Assembly: GCF_900113225.1 (NCBI RefSeq)
Contig: NZ_FOZE01000001.1
Span: 186,001 to 250,000, forward strand
DNA length: 64,000 nucleotides
Direction of reading: 5' to 3'
Origin: Mitsuaria sp. PDC51
Lineage (GTDB): Bacteria; Pseudomonadota; Gammaproteobacteria; Burkholderiales; Burkholderiaceae_C
The notes under the pieces are model-generated. The model ran no database searches and was not told where the DNA came from. It worked only from the letters and a program-made list of their open reading frames with translations. The position numbers were made by a program, and so were the translations under genes. Shown one piece after another: positions 51,768 to 60,987 of the stretch (position 1 is the stretch's first letter; the number at the start of each line of letters is the position of its first letter).

Positions 51768-53327
51768 TCAGAGATACATGAAATCGGGGCTGGATAACCA
51801 AAGGGTCAGCCACTGCTGTGGGGAGGTCGTCTGGGCGAGCGCGTCACGCGTCGACATCGCCAGCGTGGGCTCGACGCGCGCGCGTAGCACTCTCAGATCC
51901 GGCAGGGGTACCGGGACGGTCGTGCCCTCGGGGCGGTACAGCGCGGCCGCGCCGCCGCCGATCTGGCGCGCGATCTCGAAGCGCAGCGTCATCTGCCCCG
52001 GACTGTTCCAGGCCTCGGCCGTCAGCGGGTAACCGTCCGGCGTCTGCTTGTCGTAGAGGCCCTGGCCCAGTCGGCGCAGCCAGTTCTGCAGGGGCTGCGC
52101 GTTCTGCAGTTCGCGCTGCTCGAAACCGGCGCGCAGGCTCGAGAGCAGGTAGCGGTGGGGATCCTTGAACTTGGGCGCTTCGGCCGCGAGGAATGCCGGG
52201 GAGCGCAGCATCGGCTGCAGCGTGGACGGGATGTCGCCTTTGGTGCGTTGGAAGGCGGTGGCCATGGCGTCGACGACGGCCGGCGGCGGCTGGTCGCTCA
52301 GGAAATACACCGCCAGCTTGCGGGACACGAAGCGCGCCGTCGCCGGCTGCGCGACCAGCAGGTCCAGCACCTCGTCGAGTTCGTCGGCGCCGCGGCCACG
52401 GATCGTGCGGCCGAGCAGCTGCTTGTCGCCGAAGTCGTGCCGGGCCGGGTGGAACTCGAACAGGCCGTCGCGGCGGTACAGCGGCTCGAATCGGGGCGCG
52501 ATCTTCGGCGGGTCGGGATCGACGCGCACGCCGAAGCCGGTCAGCACCCGCGCCAGCTCCTGCACGTCGCGCTGGCTGTAGCCGCCGTCGACGCCCATCG
52601 TGTGCAGCTCCAGCAGCTCGCGCGCGTAGTTCTCGTTGATCGCGCGGACGGCGTTCTGGTCGTTGTCCAGGTAGCGCAGCATCGCCGGGTGACGCGCCAC
52701 CGCGCCAAGCATGAGGCGGAAGGAGCCCAGCGCGTGCGGACGCAAGGCGCGGTCCTGGTAGTCCGAGAGCAGCAGGCGGATGTCGCGCTTGCCCTGGTGG
52801 ACGTTGAAGTGGTTGAACCAGAACCACGTCATCTGCTCGAGCAGCTGCTGTTCCGAGTACAGCTCGCGCAGCAGCTGGCGCTCGCCGGTCTCCCGCGCGG
52901 CCAGGCCCTGGGCGTCCTGGTAGGCCTTGCGCGCGGCGCTGCGTTCCTCCTCGGTCGCGCCCTTGTCGCCGCCACGGCGGAAGGACTCGGCGGTCCACAC
53001 GCGCGCGGCGACCTCGCCCTGGCTGATGCCCAGCGCCTCGATGCGGGCCTGGATAGTCGCCGGCATCGGCGCCCGCGGATCGGCCTTCAACTGGCGCTCG
53101 ACGTAGCGGCCCCAGCCCAGGCGCTCGATCTCGTCCAGCTGCGCCTGTGTCGCGCCCCAGCCGATGCGGTTGGCGGCGCGCAGGCGCTGCGCCGCATCCA
53201 TCGGCACGTCGGGCGCGGTCGCCATGCCGCCGCAGGCGGCCAGCGCCGCCGATGCGGTCACGCCGAGCAGCAGCGTGCGCCGGCGCAAGGGAAGGGGCAG
53301 GGGCGGCGGGAGCGGGGACAGTGGCAT
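51768..53327 (-). CDS. DUF1800 family lipoprotein
   Basis: 519-residue exported protein with a Pro/Leu-rich, Arg-containing signal and lipobox LAACGG. DUF1800 blocks: RIGWGATQAQLDEIERLG, MTWFWFNHFNVHQGKRDIR, NENYARELLELHTMGVDGGYSQRDVQELARVLTGF and FVSRKLAVYFLSDQPP. Function unknown; the family co-occurs with DUF1501 and is thought to act with it at the cell surface. ATG 53327 gives the signal peptide at the N-terminus. Confidence 0.87.
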   Translation of the reverse strand: MPLSPLPPPLPLPLRRRTLLLGVTASAALAACGGMATAPDVPMDAAQRLRAANRIGWGATQAQLDEIERLGWGRYVERQLKADPRAPMPATIQARIEALGISQGEVAARVWTAESFRRGGDKGATEEERSAARKAYQDAQGLAARETGERQLLRELYSEQQLLEQMTWFWFNHFNVHQGKRDIRLLLSDYQDRALRPHALGSFRLMLGAVARHPAMLRYLDNDQNAVRAINENYARELLELHTMGVDGGYSQRDVQELARVLTGFGVRVDPDPPKIAPRFEPLYRRDGLFEFHPARHDFGDKQLLGRTIRGRGADELDEVLDLLVAQPATARFVSRKLAVYFLSDQPPPAVVDAMATAFQRTKGDIPSTLQPMLRSPAFLAAEAPKFKDPHRYLLSSLRAGFEQRELQNAQPLQNWLRRLGQGLYDKQTPDGYPLTAEAWNSPGQMTLRFEIARQIGGGAAALYRPEGTTVPVPLPDLRVLRARVEPTLAMSTRDALAQTTSPQQWLTLWLSSPDFMYL

Positions 53328-53401
53328 GGGGCAAGCATGCCGCCCCCGTGTCGGCTGTGTCCAGCGGTGACTGCGGCCTTTGCGCTACTTCACAGTTGCA
53401 A

Positions 53402-53423
53402 CCCTCGCACGGCGGCGCGAGGG
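53402..53423 (-). terminator. Hairpin after the indolepyruvate oxidoreductase gene
   Basis: CCCTCGC (53402-53408) pairs with GCGAGGG (53417-53423) around 8 bases, 10 bases past the stop codon on the minus strand; followed only by TTGC, so a weak intrinsic terminator at best. Confidence 0.4.
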
Positions 53424-53432
53424 ATCAGGCGC

Positions 53433-56400
53433 TCACAGCTCGGCCACGCCCTTCACGCGTTCGGGCGCCTTCGCCAGCGGCACGACGGCGATGGGCGCCT
53501 CGACCGCGCGGCCGTGGAAGCGGTCGAGCAGGTCCTTCCACTGCGCGCGCACTGTCACGACATTCGCCAGCTTCACGTGGCCGTAGCCGCGGATGCCTTC
53601 CGGCAGGCGGGCGAGCTTGATCGCGAGGTCCAGCTTCTCCGCGCTCAGGCCGGCGAGCAGCTCATCGACGAGGGCTTCGTAGTCGCGGATCAGTTGGCGC
53701 TCGATGCGGCGTTCCTCGGTCCTGCCGAAGAGGTCCAGCGCGCCGCCGCGCAGGCCCTTGAACTTGGCCAGCGTCTTCAGCGCCTTGAAGGTCCACGAGC
53801 CCAGCTCGACCTTCTTCGCGCGGCCGTCGGCGCCGGGCTTGGCGATCAGCGGCGGGGCCATGTGGAAGCTGAGGTGATCCCAGTCCTCGAACTGCGCCTT
53901 CAGCGCGGCCTCGAACTTGCCGTCGGTGTACAGGCGCGCGACCTCGTACTCGTCCTTGATCGCCAGCAGCTTCGCGTAATAGCGCGCCACCGCCTTGGTC
54001 AGGCGCAGGCCCTTGCCGGCCTCGCCCAGCGCCGCTTCGGCCGCGCGAACGCGTTGCACCAGCGCCTCGTAGCGCGACGCGTAGGCGGCGTCCTGGTACT
54101 CGGTCAGGAAGGCCTTGCGGCGCGCGATCAGGCCGGGCTGGCCGTCCTTGTCGTCGAGCTGGTCGAAGTTGAACCACTGCACGGCCGAGCCAGCCTGCTC
54201 GCCGGCCAGGCGGCGCAGCGCCTCGGGCGCGGCGATCGCCAGGCGGCCCAGCGCGAACGCCGTCTTGTTGTTCTCCACCGCCACGCCGTTGAGCTCGATC
54301 GCGCGCATCAGCGCCTCGAAGGACACCGGCACCAGGCCGCGTTGCCAGCACGCGCCCAGCATCACGATGTTGCTGGGCATGGTGTCGCCCATCAGGCGCT
54401 GCGCGATGTCCTGCGCGTCGATGCTGGCCAGCAGGTCCTGGCCCTCGCCGACGGCGTGGCGCATCTTGGCCAGCAGCGAGTCCGCCTGCAGGCTCGCATC
54501 CGGGTTGCGGACGAAGGCGGCGGTCGGCAGCTCATGCGTGTTGGCCAGGATCACCGTGCGGCCGGCCTTCACCGTCGCGAGCGCGTCGGCGCTCGCGCCG
54601 ACGACCATGTCGCAGGCCAGCAGCACGTCGGCCTGCTGCGTGTCGATGCGGACCTGGTTCAGCAGGTCCTGCGTCGGCGCCACGCGCACGAAGGACAGCA
54701 CCGCGCCGCCCTTCTGCGCGAAGCCCATGAAGTCCAGCACCGAGCTCTGCATGCCCTCCAGGTGCGCGGCCATCGTCACCAGCGCGCCCACCGTCACCAC
54801 GCCGGTGCCGCCAACGCCGGTGACCAGCATGTCGAACGGGCCGGTCCACGCCCAGGGCGAGGGCGGCTGGATCGCGGCGATCTCGCGCGCCAGGTCCGCG
54901 GGGCCGAAGGCCGCGCCGGCGCGCTTCTTCAGCTTGGCGCCATGCACCGACACGAAGCTCGGGCAGAAGCCGTTCACGCAGCTGAAGTCCTTGTTGCAGC
55001 TGCTCTGCTCGATCGCGCGCTTGCGGCCGAAGTCGGTCTCCACCGGCACCACCGACAGGCAGTTGCTGGCCTGGCCGCAGTCGCCGCAGCCCTCGCAGAC
55101 CGACTCGTTGATGAAGATGCGCTTGTCCGGGTCGGGGAACTCGCCCTTCTTGCGGCGGCGGCGCTTCTCAGCGGCGCAGGTCTGGTCGTAGATCAGCACC
55201 GTCACGCCCTGGATCTCGCGCAGCTCGCGCTGCACCGCGTCGAGCTCGCTGCGATCGTGGAAGGTCGTGCCGGCGGGGAACAGGCCGTGATGGCCGTCGT
55301 ACTTGCCGATCTCGTCCGAAACCACGACCAGGCGCTTCACGCCTTCGGCCTCGACCTGGCGCGCGATCTGCGGCACCGAGGTCTGGCCGTCGACCGGCTG
55401 GCCGCCGGTCATCGCCACCGCGTCGTTGTAGAGGATCTTGTAGGTGATGTTGGCCTTGGCCGCGATGGCCTGCCGGATCGCCAGATAGCCCGAGTGGTAG
55501 TAAGTGCCGTCGCCCAGGTTCTGGAAGACATGCTTCTCGGTCGTGAAGCGCGAGTGCGCCGCCCAGTCCACGCCCTCGGCGCCCATCTGGATCAGGCCGG
55601 ACGTGCCGCGCTCCATCCAGCTCGCCATGAAGTGGCAGCCGATGCCGGCCAGCGCGCGCGAGCCCTCGGGCAGCTTCGTCGAGGTGTTGTGCGGGCAGCC
55701 CGAGCAGAAATAGGGCTGGCGGCGCACTGCGTCGGCGCTGTTGGACAGCAGGCAGGGCGTCAGGAAATCGACGACCAGATGGCGGCGGTCCAGCGCCGGA
55801 TTCAGCCGCGCCAGCCAGTCCGCGACGGTCGGCATGATGCGCGACGGCCGCAGCTCGCCGAGCGCGCTCAGCACCGCCGCCCCGTGTTCATCGGACTTGC
55901 CGACCACGCGCGGACGCTGCGCGTCGGGCAGGTGATAGAGCAGCTCCTTGATCTGGCGCTCGACGACGGGTGCCTTCTCCTCGATCACCAGCATGTCGGT
56001 CAGGCCCTGCGCGAACTCGCGGATGCGCGTCGGCTCCAGCGGATAGACCAGGCCGACCTTGTAGACCCGCACGCCGGCCGCGGCCAGCGCGTTCGGGTCC
56101 AGGTCCAGGCGGCGCAGCACCTCCATGAAGTCGTAATGCGCCTTGCCGACGGTCACGATGCCCAGCGATGCGCGCGGGCTCACCACGATGTGCTTGTCGA
56201 TCGAATTGATCTTCGCGAACGCCAGCACCGCGTCGATCTTGTGCGCCAGGCGCGACTCCAGCTCCAGCGACGGCAGGTCCACCGAGCGGATGTGCGGGTC
56301 GGTCGGCGGCTTGTGGTCGACCGGCAGCTCGAAGTCCAGCGGCACCGCGTCCAGGTCGACGGTCATGCCCGACTCGACCACTTCCGAGATCGCCTTGAAC

Positions 56401-57020
56401 CCGACCCACGCGCCCGAGAAGCGCGACAGCGCCCAGCCGTAGAGGCCGAACTCCAGGTACTCGGCCACGTTGCCGGGATGCACCAGCGGCATCGACCAGG
56501 CCTGCAGCGCGAGGTCGCTCTGATGCGGGGTCGAGGAGGACACGCAGCCATGGTCGTCGCCGCAGACGACGAGCACGCCGCCCTGTTTCGCGGTGCCGTA
56601 GACGTTGCCGTGCTTGAGCGCGTCGCCGGAGCGGTCCACGCCGGGGCCCTTGCCGTACCACATCGCGAAGACGCCATCGACGGTGCGCTTCGGATCCAGC
56701 GCCACGCGCTGCACGCCCAGGCAGGCGGTGGCGGCGAGGTCCTCGTTGATCGCTGGCAGGAAGTTCACCTGCGCCTGGTCGAGAAACTTCTTCGCCTTCC
56801 ACAGCTGCTGGTCGACCATCCCCAGCGGGCTGCCGCGATAGCCGCTGACGAAGCCGGCGGTCCTCAGGCCCTGGCGCTCGTCCTGGGCCTTCTGGGCCAG
56901 CAGCAGCCGCACAAGGGCTTGCGTCCCGGTGAGGAACACCTGGCCGGACTGGGCGGCGAGGTTGTCCGAAAGCTGGTAGGCGCGCAGGGCCGGCGAGGCG
57001 GCAGGACGGACTTCGGTCAT
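53433..57020 (-). CDS. Indolepyruvate ferredoxin oxidoreductase, fused form
   Basis: 1195-residue single-chain 2-oxoacid:ferredoxin oxidoreductase with alpha, beta and gamma parts fused. It oxidatively decarboxylates aryl- or branched pyruvates to acyl-CoA with reduction of ferredoxin. N-terminal pyrimidine/thiamin part (FVSGYRGSPLGMVDQQLW), thiamin-diphosphate half with CSGCPHNTS and GIGCHFMASWM plus GDGTYYHSG, an iron-sulfur segment with CEGCGDCGQASNC and SCNKDFSCVNGFCPS, and the C-terminal gamma part starting VTGVGGTGVVTVG. GGGGAG precedes the ATG at 57020. Divergent from an Lrp-type regulator, which probably controls it in response to an amino acid. Confidence 0.92.
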   Translation of the reverse strand: MTEVRPAASPALRAYQLSDNLAAQSGQVFLTGTQALVRLLLAQKAQDERQGLRTAGFVSGYRGSPLGMVDQQLWKAKKFLDQAQVNFLPAINEDLAATACLGVQRVALDPKRTVDGVFAMWYGKGPGVDRSGDALKHGNVYGTAKQGGVLVVCGDDHGCVSSSTPHQSDLALQAWSMPLVHPGNVAEYLEFGLYGWALSRFSGAWVGFKAISEVVESGMTVDLDAVPLDFELPVDHKPPTDPHIRSVDLPSLELESRLAHKIDAVLAFAKINSIDKHIVVSPRASLGIVTVGKAHYDFMEVLRRLDLDPNALAAAGVRVYKVGLVYPLEPTRIREFAQGLTDMLVIEEKAPVVERQIKELLYHLPDAQRPRVVGKSDEHGAAVLSALGELRPSRIMPTVADWLARLNPALDRRHLVVDFLTPCLLSNSADAVRRQPYFCSGCPHNTSTKLPEGSRALAGIGCHFMASWMERGTSGLIQMGAEGVDWAAHSRFTTEKHVFQNLGDGTYYHSGYLAIRQAIAAKANITYKILYNDAVAMTGGQPVDGQTSVPQIARQVEAEGVKRLVVVSDEIGKYDGHHGLFPAGTTFHDRSELDAVQRELREIQGVTVLIYDQTCAAEKRRRRKKGEFPDPDKRIFINESVCEGCGDCGQASNCLSVVPVETDFGRKRAIEQSSCNKDFSCVNGFCPSFVSVHGAKLKKRAGAAFGPADLAREIAAIQPPSPWAWTGPFDMLVTGVGGTGVVTVGALVTMAAHLEGMQSSVLDFMGFAQKGGAVLSFVRVAPTQDLLNQVRIDTQQADVLLACDMVVGASADALATVKAGRTVILANTHELPTAAFVRNPDASLQADSLLAKMRHAVGEGQDLLASIDAQDIAQRLMGDTMPSNIVMLGACWQRGLVPVSFEALMRAIELNGVAVENNKTAFALGRLAIAAPEALRRLAGEQAGSAVQWFNFDQLDDKDGQPGLIARRKAFLTEYQDAAYASRYEALVQRVRAAEAALGEAGKGLRLTKAVARYYAKLLAIKDEYEVARLYTDGKFEAALKAQFEDWDHLSFHMAPPLIAKPGADGRAKKVELGSWTFKALKTLAKFKGLRGGALDLFGRTEERRIERQLIRDYEALVDELLAGLSAEKLDLAIKLARLPEGIRGYGHVKLANVVTVRAQWKDLLDRFHGRAVEAPIAVVPLAKAPERVKGVAEL

Positions 57021-57173
57021 GGCTTGTCTCCCCAACGGGAAGAGCCGGCCGGCAGGACCGGTCGGCTCGAATGTATGAATGAGGAGATTCTTTCCTAGAC
57101 AATCGGCAGTTTCTTGCTCCGTTTGCTCGCTGCATTGCAAGGATCGATAGGGACATTCTCAAAAGAGGCGGAT

Positions 57174-57644
57174 ATGGAGAACGAACGTTTCGACCGGGCG
57201 ACGCGCCTGATCCTGGAGGCGCTCCAGGCCGACGCCCGCCAGAGCACCCAGCAGCTGGCCGACAAGGTCGGACTCTCGGCGACGCCAGTCTGGCGGCGCG
57301 TCAAGGAGCTGGAGGAGCGCGGCGTCATCCGCCGCCATGTCGCGCTGGTGGACCGGGAGCAACTGGGGCTCTCGATCTGCGTGCTGGCCAATGTCAGCCT
57401 CGTCCGGCACACCGAGGGCGCGGTCGAGGCCTTCGAGGCGATGGTCGCGGGCAGCCCGGAGATCGTCGAATGCCAGGCCATCACCGGCGAGGCGGACTAC
57501 GTGCTGAAGATCGTCGCGCCCGACATGAAGGTCTACGACCAGTTCCTGCAGAGCAAGGTCTTCAGGGTGCCCGGCGTCGCGAGCGTGCGCAGCAACGTCG
57601 TGCTCCGCGAGGTCAAGTACGAGACCGCCTACCCGGTTCCCTGA
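57174..57644 (+). CDS. Lrp/AsnC-family regulator
   Basis: 156-residue feast/famine regulator. Helix-turn-helix in STQQLADKVGLSATPVWRRVKELEERGVI (about 23-51), then a RAM ligand-binding domain with CQAITGEADYVLKIVAPDM. AGAGG stands just before the ATG. Divergent from the indolepyruvate oxidoreductase by 153 bases; such a regulator usually senses an amino acid related to its target, so aromatic or branched amino acids are the likely effectors. AT-richer intergenic DNA probably contains its binding sites, but I see no convincing dyad. Confidence 0.9.
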   Translation: MENERFDRATRLILEALQADARQSTQQLADKVGLSATPVWRRVKELEERGVIRRHVALVDREQLGLSICVLANVSLVRHTEGAVEAFEAMVAGSPEIVECQAITGEADYVLKIVAPDMKVYDQFLQSKVFRVPGVASVRSNVVLREVKYETAYPVP

Positions 57645-57871
57645 TCGCCTCCCACGCCACCACCACCTCCATCCCACCGCCACGCCCCGTCTCCCGCCTC
57701 CGCCTCCCGCGGACCTCTTCCTGGAAGGCAGCGAGTGGCGATGGGGCCGGAATGATGCGAGGGGGTCCAGGAGGGAGCCCCCTCGCGTCGTGGAGAGCCC
57801 GCGCTTGGCCCTCCGGAGTTAGGCGTTCTCCTCAATGGCCCCCACCGCCTCCCCATGCCATCCTCCCCCGC
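57645..57871. other. Intergenic stretch without a recognisable feature
   Basis: 227 bases between the Lrp gene and the CBS-domain gene. GC-rich and partly purine- or pyrimidine-biased; I see no promoter, repeat or short gene I can support. Confidence 0.4.
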
Positions 57872-58561
57872 ATGTTTTCCGTCTACGGCACCTCTGGAAA
57901 GATCCTGACCGGTGGACTGGAGCAGGTCCGTGACCTCGCGCCGGTGCAGGCCGTGGCCCGCACCCGCGCGGTGGCGCCGATCGCGCGCCAGGGGGATCTG
58001 ACGCCGTCGACTGTCGTGCTGGCTGGGGTGGGTCAGGGCGGTGCCGGGGGCGGGATGGCGAGCGGCGCGTCGGCCTATGTCGCGCACGAGGCGCTGGCGG
58101 CCTATGCCGGCGACACGCAGCGCCAGGTGCTCACGCAGGTGCATCAGCTGATGAGCCGCAAGCTGATCAGCGTCATGTCGGGCGCCCCGCTGCGGAGCGC
58201 GATGCGGATGATGTCGCGCGCTGGCGTTGCGCAGGCGCCGGTGCTGGGTCCGATGGGCGAGGTGCGCGGCCTGGTGTCGCGTGGCGATCTCACGCGGGGT
58301 TTGGCGGACGACCTCGACGAGATCGCCGAGATGATGGTCATCGCGCGGCGCCTGGGCGCGCCGGTGGATGACGTGATGTGGACGCCGGTGCCGGTGGCGC
58401 AGCCGGACACGCCGTTGCGCGAAGCGGCGCAGCTGCTGCTGGACCTGGGGCTGCCTGGCTTGCCGGTCGGCGACGACAACGGCCATCCGATCGGCTTTCT
58501 CTCACGCAGCGACCTGCTTCGCGGCATGACGCACGAGCCGCCGCTGGACCTGTGGACTTGA
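57872..58561 (+). CDS. CBS-domain pair protein
   Basis: 229-residue cytoplasmic protein. A Gly/Ala-rich N-terminus (about 1-85) precedes two CBS motifs: LMSRKLISVMSGAPLRSAMRMMSRAGVAQAPVLGPMGEVRGLVSRGDLTRG in pieces, and MWTPVPVAQPDTPLREAAQLLLDLGLPGLPVGDDNGHPIGFLSRSDLLRG in pieces. Such pairs bind adenine nucleotides and act as energy sensors. No enzyme or channel domain is attached. It appears monocistronic. Confidence 0.85.
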   Translation: MFSVYGTSGKILTGGLEQVRDLAPVQAVARTRAVAPIARQGDLTPSTVVLAGVGQGGAGGGMASGASAYVAHEALAAYAGDTQRQVLTQVHQLMSRKLISVMSGAPLRSAMRMMSRAGVAQAPVLGPMGEVRGLVSRGDLTRGLADDLDEIAEMMVIARRLGAPVDDVMWTPVPVAQPDTPLREAAQLLLDLGLPGLPVGDDNGHPIGFLSRSDLLRGMTHEPPLDLWT

Positions 58562-58591
58562 GCGCGCGCCCGGACCGTCGGCGCGGCGGGG

Positions 58592-59038
58592 TCAGTACTT
58601 GCGCATGCCCCGCTCGGCTTCTTCCTGCTCGATCGCCTGCAGCGTGCGCCAGTCGGTGCAGACGAACACGCCGTCCTCGATGATCCGGTCGGGCAGGGAG
58701 CCATCGCCCCGGGCGATCCGGCCGTCCTTGCAGACCAGCGCGCCGCGCGCCTGTCCCTGCTCCGTCAGCGCCTTGCCGACCGCCATCGAGTCGCGGGTGT
58801 AGAGCGCCAGCACCAGCAGCGCGAACAGCACGCCCAGGATCAGCACCACGCCGACCATGACGTCGCTCACGTCACGCAGCGCCGAGGCCTGCGGGGCTGC
58901 GGCCTGCGCCCGCGGCGCGGCGGCGAAGCTGGCGCCGTCGCCGCGGGAGGACGACGACGGACGCGCGGTGCCGGACGAGCCGGACCGCGAGGGAGCGCGA
59001 TGGAAGCCGGGCGAGGGACGGGTGGTGGCCATGTTCAT
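58592..59038 (-). CDS. Single-helix membrane protein, unknown function
   Basis: 148-residue protein. Ser/Ala/Arg-rich disordered N-terminus (about 1-55), one membrane helix (VMVGVVLILGVLFALLVLALY), then a small domain with two Cys (LVCKDGRIARGD and VFVCTDWRTLQAIE) that could pair in the periplasm. I do not recognise the family. Start taken at ATG 59038 (MNMATT); ATG 59032 is equally possible and no strong ribosome site distinguishes them. Confidence 0.55.
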   Translation of the reverse strand: MNMATTRPSPGFHRAPSRSGSSGTARPSSSSRGDGASFAAAPRAQAAAPQASALRDVSDVMVGVVLILGVLFALLVLALYTRDSMAVGKALTEQGQARGALVCKDGRIARGDGSLPDRIIEDGVFVCTDWRTLQAIEQEEAERGMRKY

Positions 59039-59334
59039 GAGACGGATCGCTTTGCCAAGAACGGACGGCAGCAAGGACGGGCCGCGGACGGACGAAGCGA
59101 AGGCTACAGGCGCGCCGGCCAGTCGCTGAGTTAAATGCAGGACTCCTCACCAAAAATGCACGGGTGACCCTTCCCCTTTCCGTTGGTTACACCAGTTGCA
59201 GAACTAAGATTTCCGGCTATTGAAAGCGGCGCTCCAGACCGCTCCCCAGCGCCAGTGTCGATGGCGCCCGCACCGCGCCGGTGCCATCCGCAACCCCGCG
59301 TTTCCTTCGCGCCCACCCACCGCGATCCGCCGCC
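59039..59334. other. Divergent intergenic region before cheZ
   Basis: 296 bases between the membrane protein and cheZ. It contains an AT-richer segment (59165-59225) likely to hold the cheZ promoter. I looked for sigma-28 and sigma-54 consensus pairs and found none with correct spacing. Confidence 0.35.
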
Positions 59335-59889
59335 ATGTCTCAATCCGAATCCCCGCTCACGGCCGCTGCGCATCAGGCGCTGCACAAGCTGTCCCAGGAG
59401 CTGCCGGATGCCTGCGAGCGTCTGGACTACGTCAAGCGCATGACCGACCAGGCCGCCAGCAAGGTGCTGGGCATCGTGGAATCGGCGCAGGAGGATGCGC
59501 AGGCGGTGGGCCGACAAGGGCATGAGTTGTCCGAGTCGCTGCAGCGGCTGGCGGCCGCGCCGGACCTGAGCGTCGAGCGGGCGCGCGCGATGATGCGCCT
59601 GTGCGCGGCCTACGCGGCCGGCGCCGCCGGTTTCGCGGATCGGGTGAAGGGACTGCAGACCGAGATCATGATGGCCCAGGACTTCCAGGACCTGTCCGGC
59701 CAGGTGATCAACAAGGTGCTGGCCATGCTGCGGCCGGCCGAGGCGCCGCTGCAGCAGCTGCTCGCCACGCACGACCATGTCGAGCCGGCCGCCGCCGCGA
59801 CGCAGGAGCAGCTCGCCGGCGTGCAGACGCCCGACAAGGCGCTGCAGCAGGACGACGTCGACGCGCTGCTGGCCGAGATGGGGTTCTGA
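59335..59889 (+). CDS. cheZ: Chemotaxis phosphatase CheZ
   Basis: 184-residue CheZ, which dephosphorylates CheY-P to end the chemotactic signal. Long amphipathic helices form a four-helix-bundle dimer. The catalytic segment MMAQDFQDLSGQVINKV (112-128) contains D119 and Q123, equivalent to E. coli D143 and Q147. The C-terminal CheY-binding tail ends DDVDALLAEMGF. ATG 59335. It is not accompanied by cheY, cheA or flagellar genes in the window, unlike the usual cheY-cheZ pair. Confidence 0.9.
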   Translation: MSQSESPLTAAAHQALHKLSQELPDACERLDYVKRMTDQAASKVLGIVESAQEDAQAVGRQGHELSESLQRLAAAPDLSVERARAMMRLCAAYAAGAAGFADRVKGLQTEIMMAQDFQDLSGQVINKVLAMLRPAEAPLQQLLATHDHVEPAAAATQEQLAGVQTPDKALQQDDVDALLAEMGF

Positions 59890-59907
59890 TCCCCGTCGCC
59901 GCGGCGC

Positions 59908-60726
59908 TCAGGACCAGAGCAGCGGATCGACCTCGTAGAAGCGCCGCAGTTCCCCGTAGAGCGCGGGATGCGCTTGCGCCAGCGCCCACGGCTGACCGAA
60001 GAAGCGCTCGCTCGCGACCGCGAAGAACTCCGCCGGCTCGGTGGCCGCGTAGCTTCCCAGCGGATCGGGCTCCCCCGCCGCGAGCCGCGCGCGCAGCAGG
60101 TCGAAGCTCTGCTGCATCACCGCCGCCCAGCGCGCCTGCCGCGCGCGATTGCCCAGCCAGGGCGCGCCATTGGCCCATCCCTTGACCTGATCGAGCTGGT
60201 GCGCGAACTCGTGCACCGCGACGTTGTGGCCGCGCTCCGGCAGCGAGGCGTCGCGCAGCACGTCGTCCCAGGACAGCACGACCTGTCCCTCGCCCCAGGA
60301 TTCGCCGCTCAGCACCTGGCGGTCCTGCATCTGCAGCGGGCCTTGATGACGCACGCGATCGACGATGAAGGCGCCGGGATAAACCAGCACCGTGTGCAGC
60401 TTCGGGTAGTAGCCGCGGGCCCGGCCCAGCAACGGCAGCGAGGCCAGCGCGGCGATGGTGACGCGGACCTCGTCGGTGATGACCTGGCCGGCGCAGCCGA
60501 TGAAGGATTTTTCCGCCAGAAAGACCTGCATCTGGCGCTTGAGCTTGAGCTGCAGGTCCGCCGGCAGCCGCGCCGCCTGCGGCACGTTGCGGCGCAGGAT
60601 GGCGCGCCACGCGGCCGGGAAGGCCTTCGCCCGCAGCGCGGCCCGGCGCCGGGCCTGCCGCCAGGGCTGGCTCAGCAGCCAGAAGCACAGCAGCGCGGCG
60701 GTCAGCGCGAGGAAGATCAGGGCCAT
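59908..60726 (-). CDS. mtfA: MtfA-like zinc peptidase (M90 family)
   Basis: 272-residue protein of the MtfA/Mlc titration factor family. N-terminal hydrophobic helix (about 2-20) anchors it. Zinc motif HEFAHQLD (172-179) with the downstream Glu in EPAEFFAVASERFF. In E. coli MtfA binds the repressor Mlc and has aminopeptidase activity; here the N-terminal membrane helix is a difference. ATG 60726 gives near-standard length; ATG 60753 and 60768 upstream are alternatives. Confidence 0.8.
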   Translation of the reverse strand: MALIFLALTAALLCFWLLSQPWRQARRRAALRAKAFPAAWRAILRRNVPQAARLPADLQLKLKRQMQVFLAEKSFIGCAGQVITDEVRVTIAALASLPLLGRARGYYPKLHTVLVYPGAFIVDRVRHQGPLQMQDRQVLSGESWGEGQVVLSWDDVLRDASLPERGHNVAVHEFAHQLDQVKGWANGAPWLGNRARQARWAAVMQQSFDLLRARLAAGEPDPLGSYAATEPAEFFAVASERFFGQPWALAQAHPALYGELRRFYEVDPLLWS

Positions 60727-60987
60727 GGCTTCGGCGCCTGGGGCGCGTCGCATCGAAGCTTCGAACATGCGCTCAGGGAGCGATGTTTTCAAGAGCGGGC
60801 CAGGTCTTGCGCCCGCTTGTGGGTGGGGCGACGGGCGCTTCGCCCGATGCTCGAACACATCTGCGGCGTCGGCGCGACGCTGGGCGCGCGGGCGGGCGAT
60901 TGACGTCCGACGGGCAGCGGCGCATGTCGGTTTCCAGCGGCTCGCCCCGGACAATTTCGGCCTGGGCGGCGCCGGCTTGAGCGCTCG

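Noticed and set aside
52155-57098. A 1647-codon open frame on the plus strand opposite the DUF1800 and indolepyruvate oxidoreductase genes
   Set aside because: It is antisense to two well-recognised genes, composed of Arg/Ala/Gly/Val/His-rich low-complexity sequence, and exists only because stops are rare in GC-rich DNA.
59183-59215. Sigma-54-like GG/GC pair before cheZ (TTGGTT...TTGC)
   Set aside because: The distance between GG and GC is 11 bases instead of 10, and the flanks do not match.
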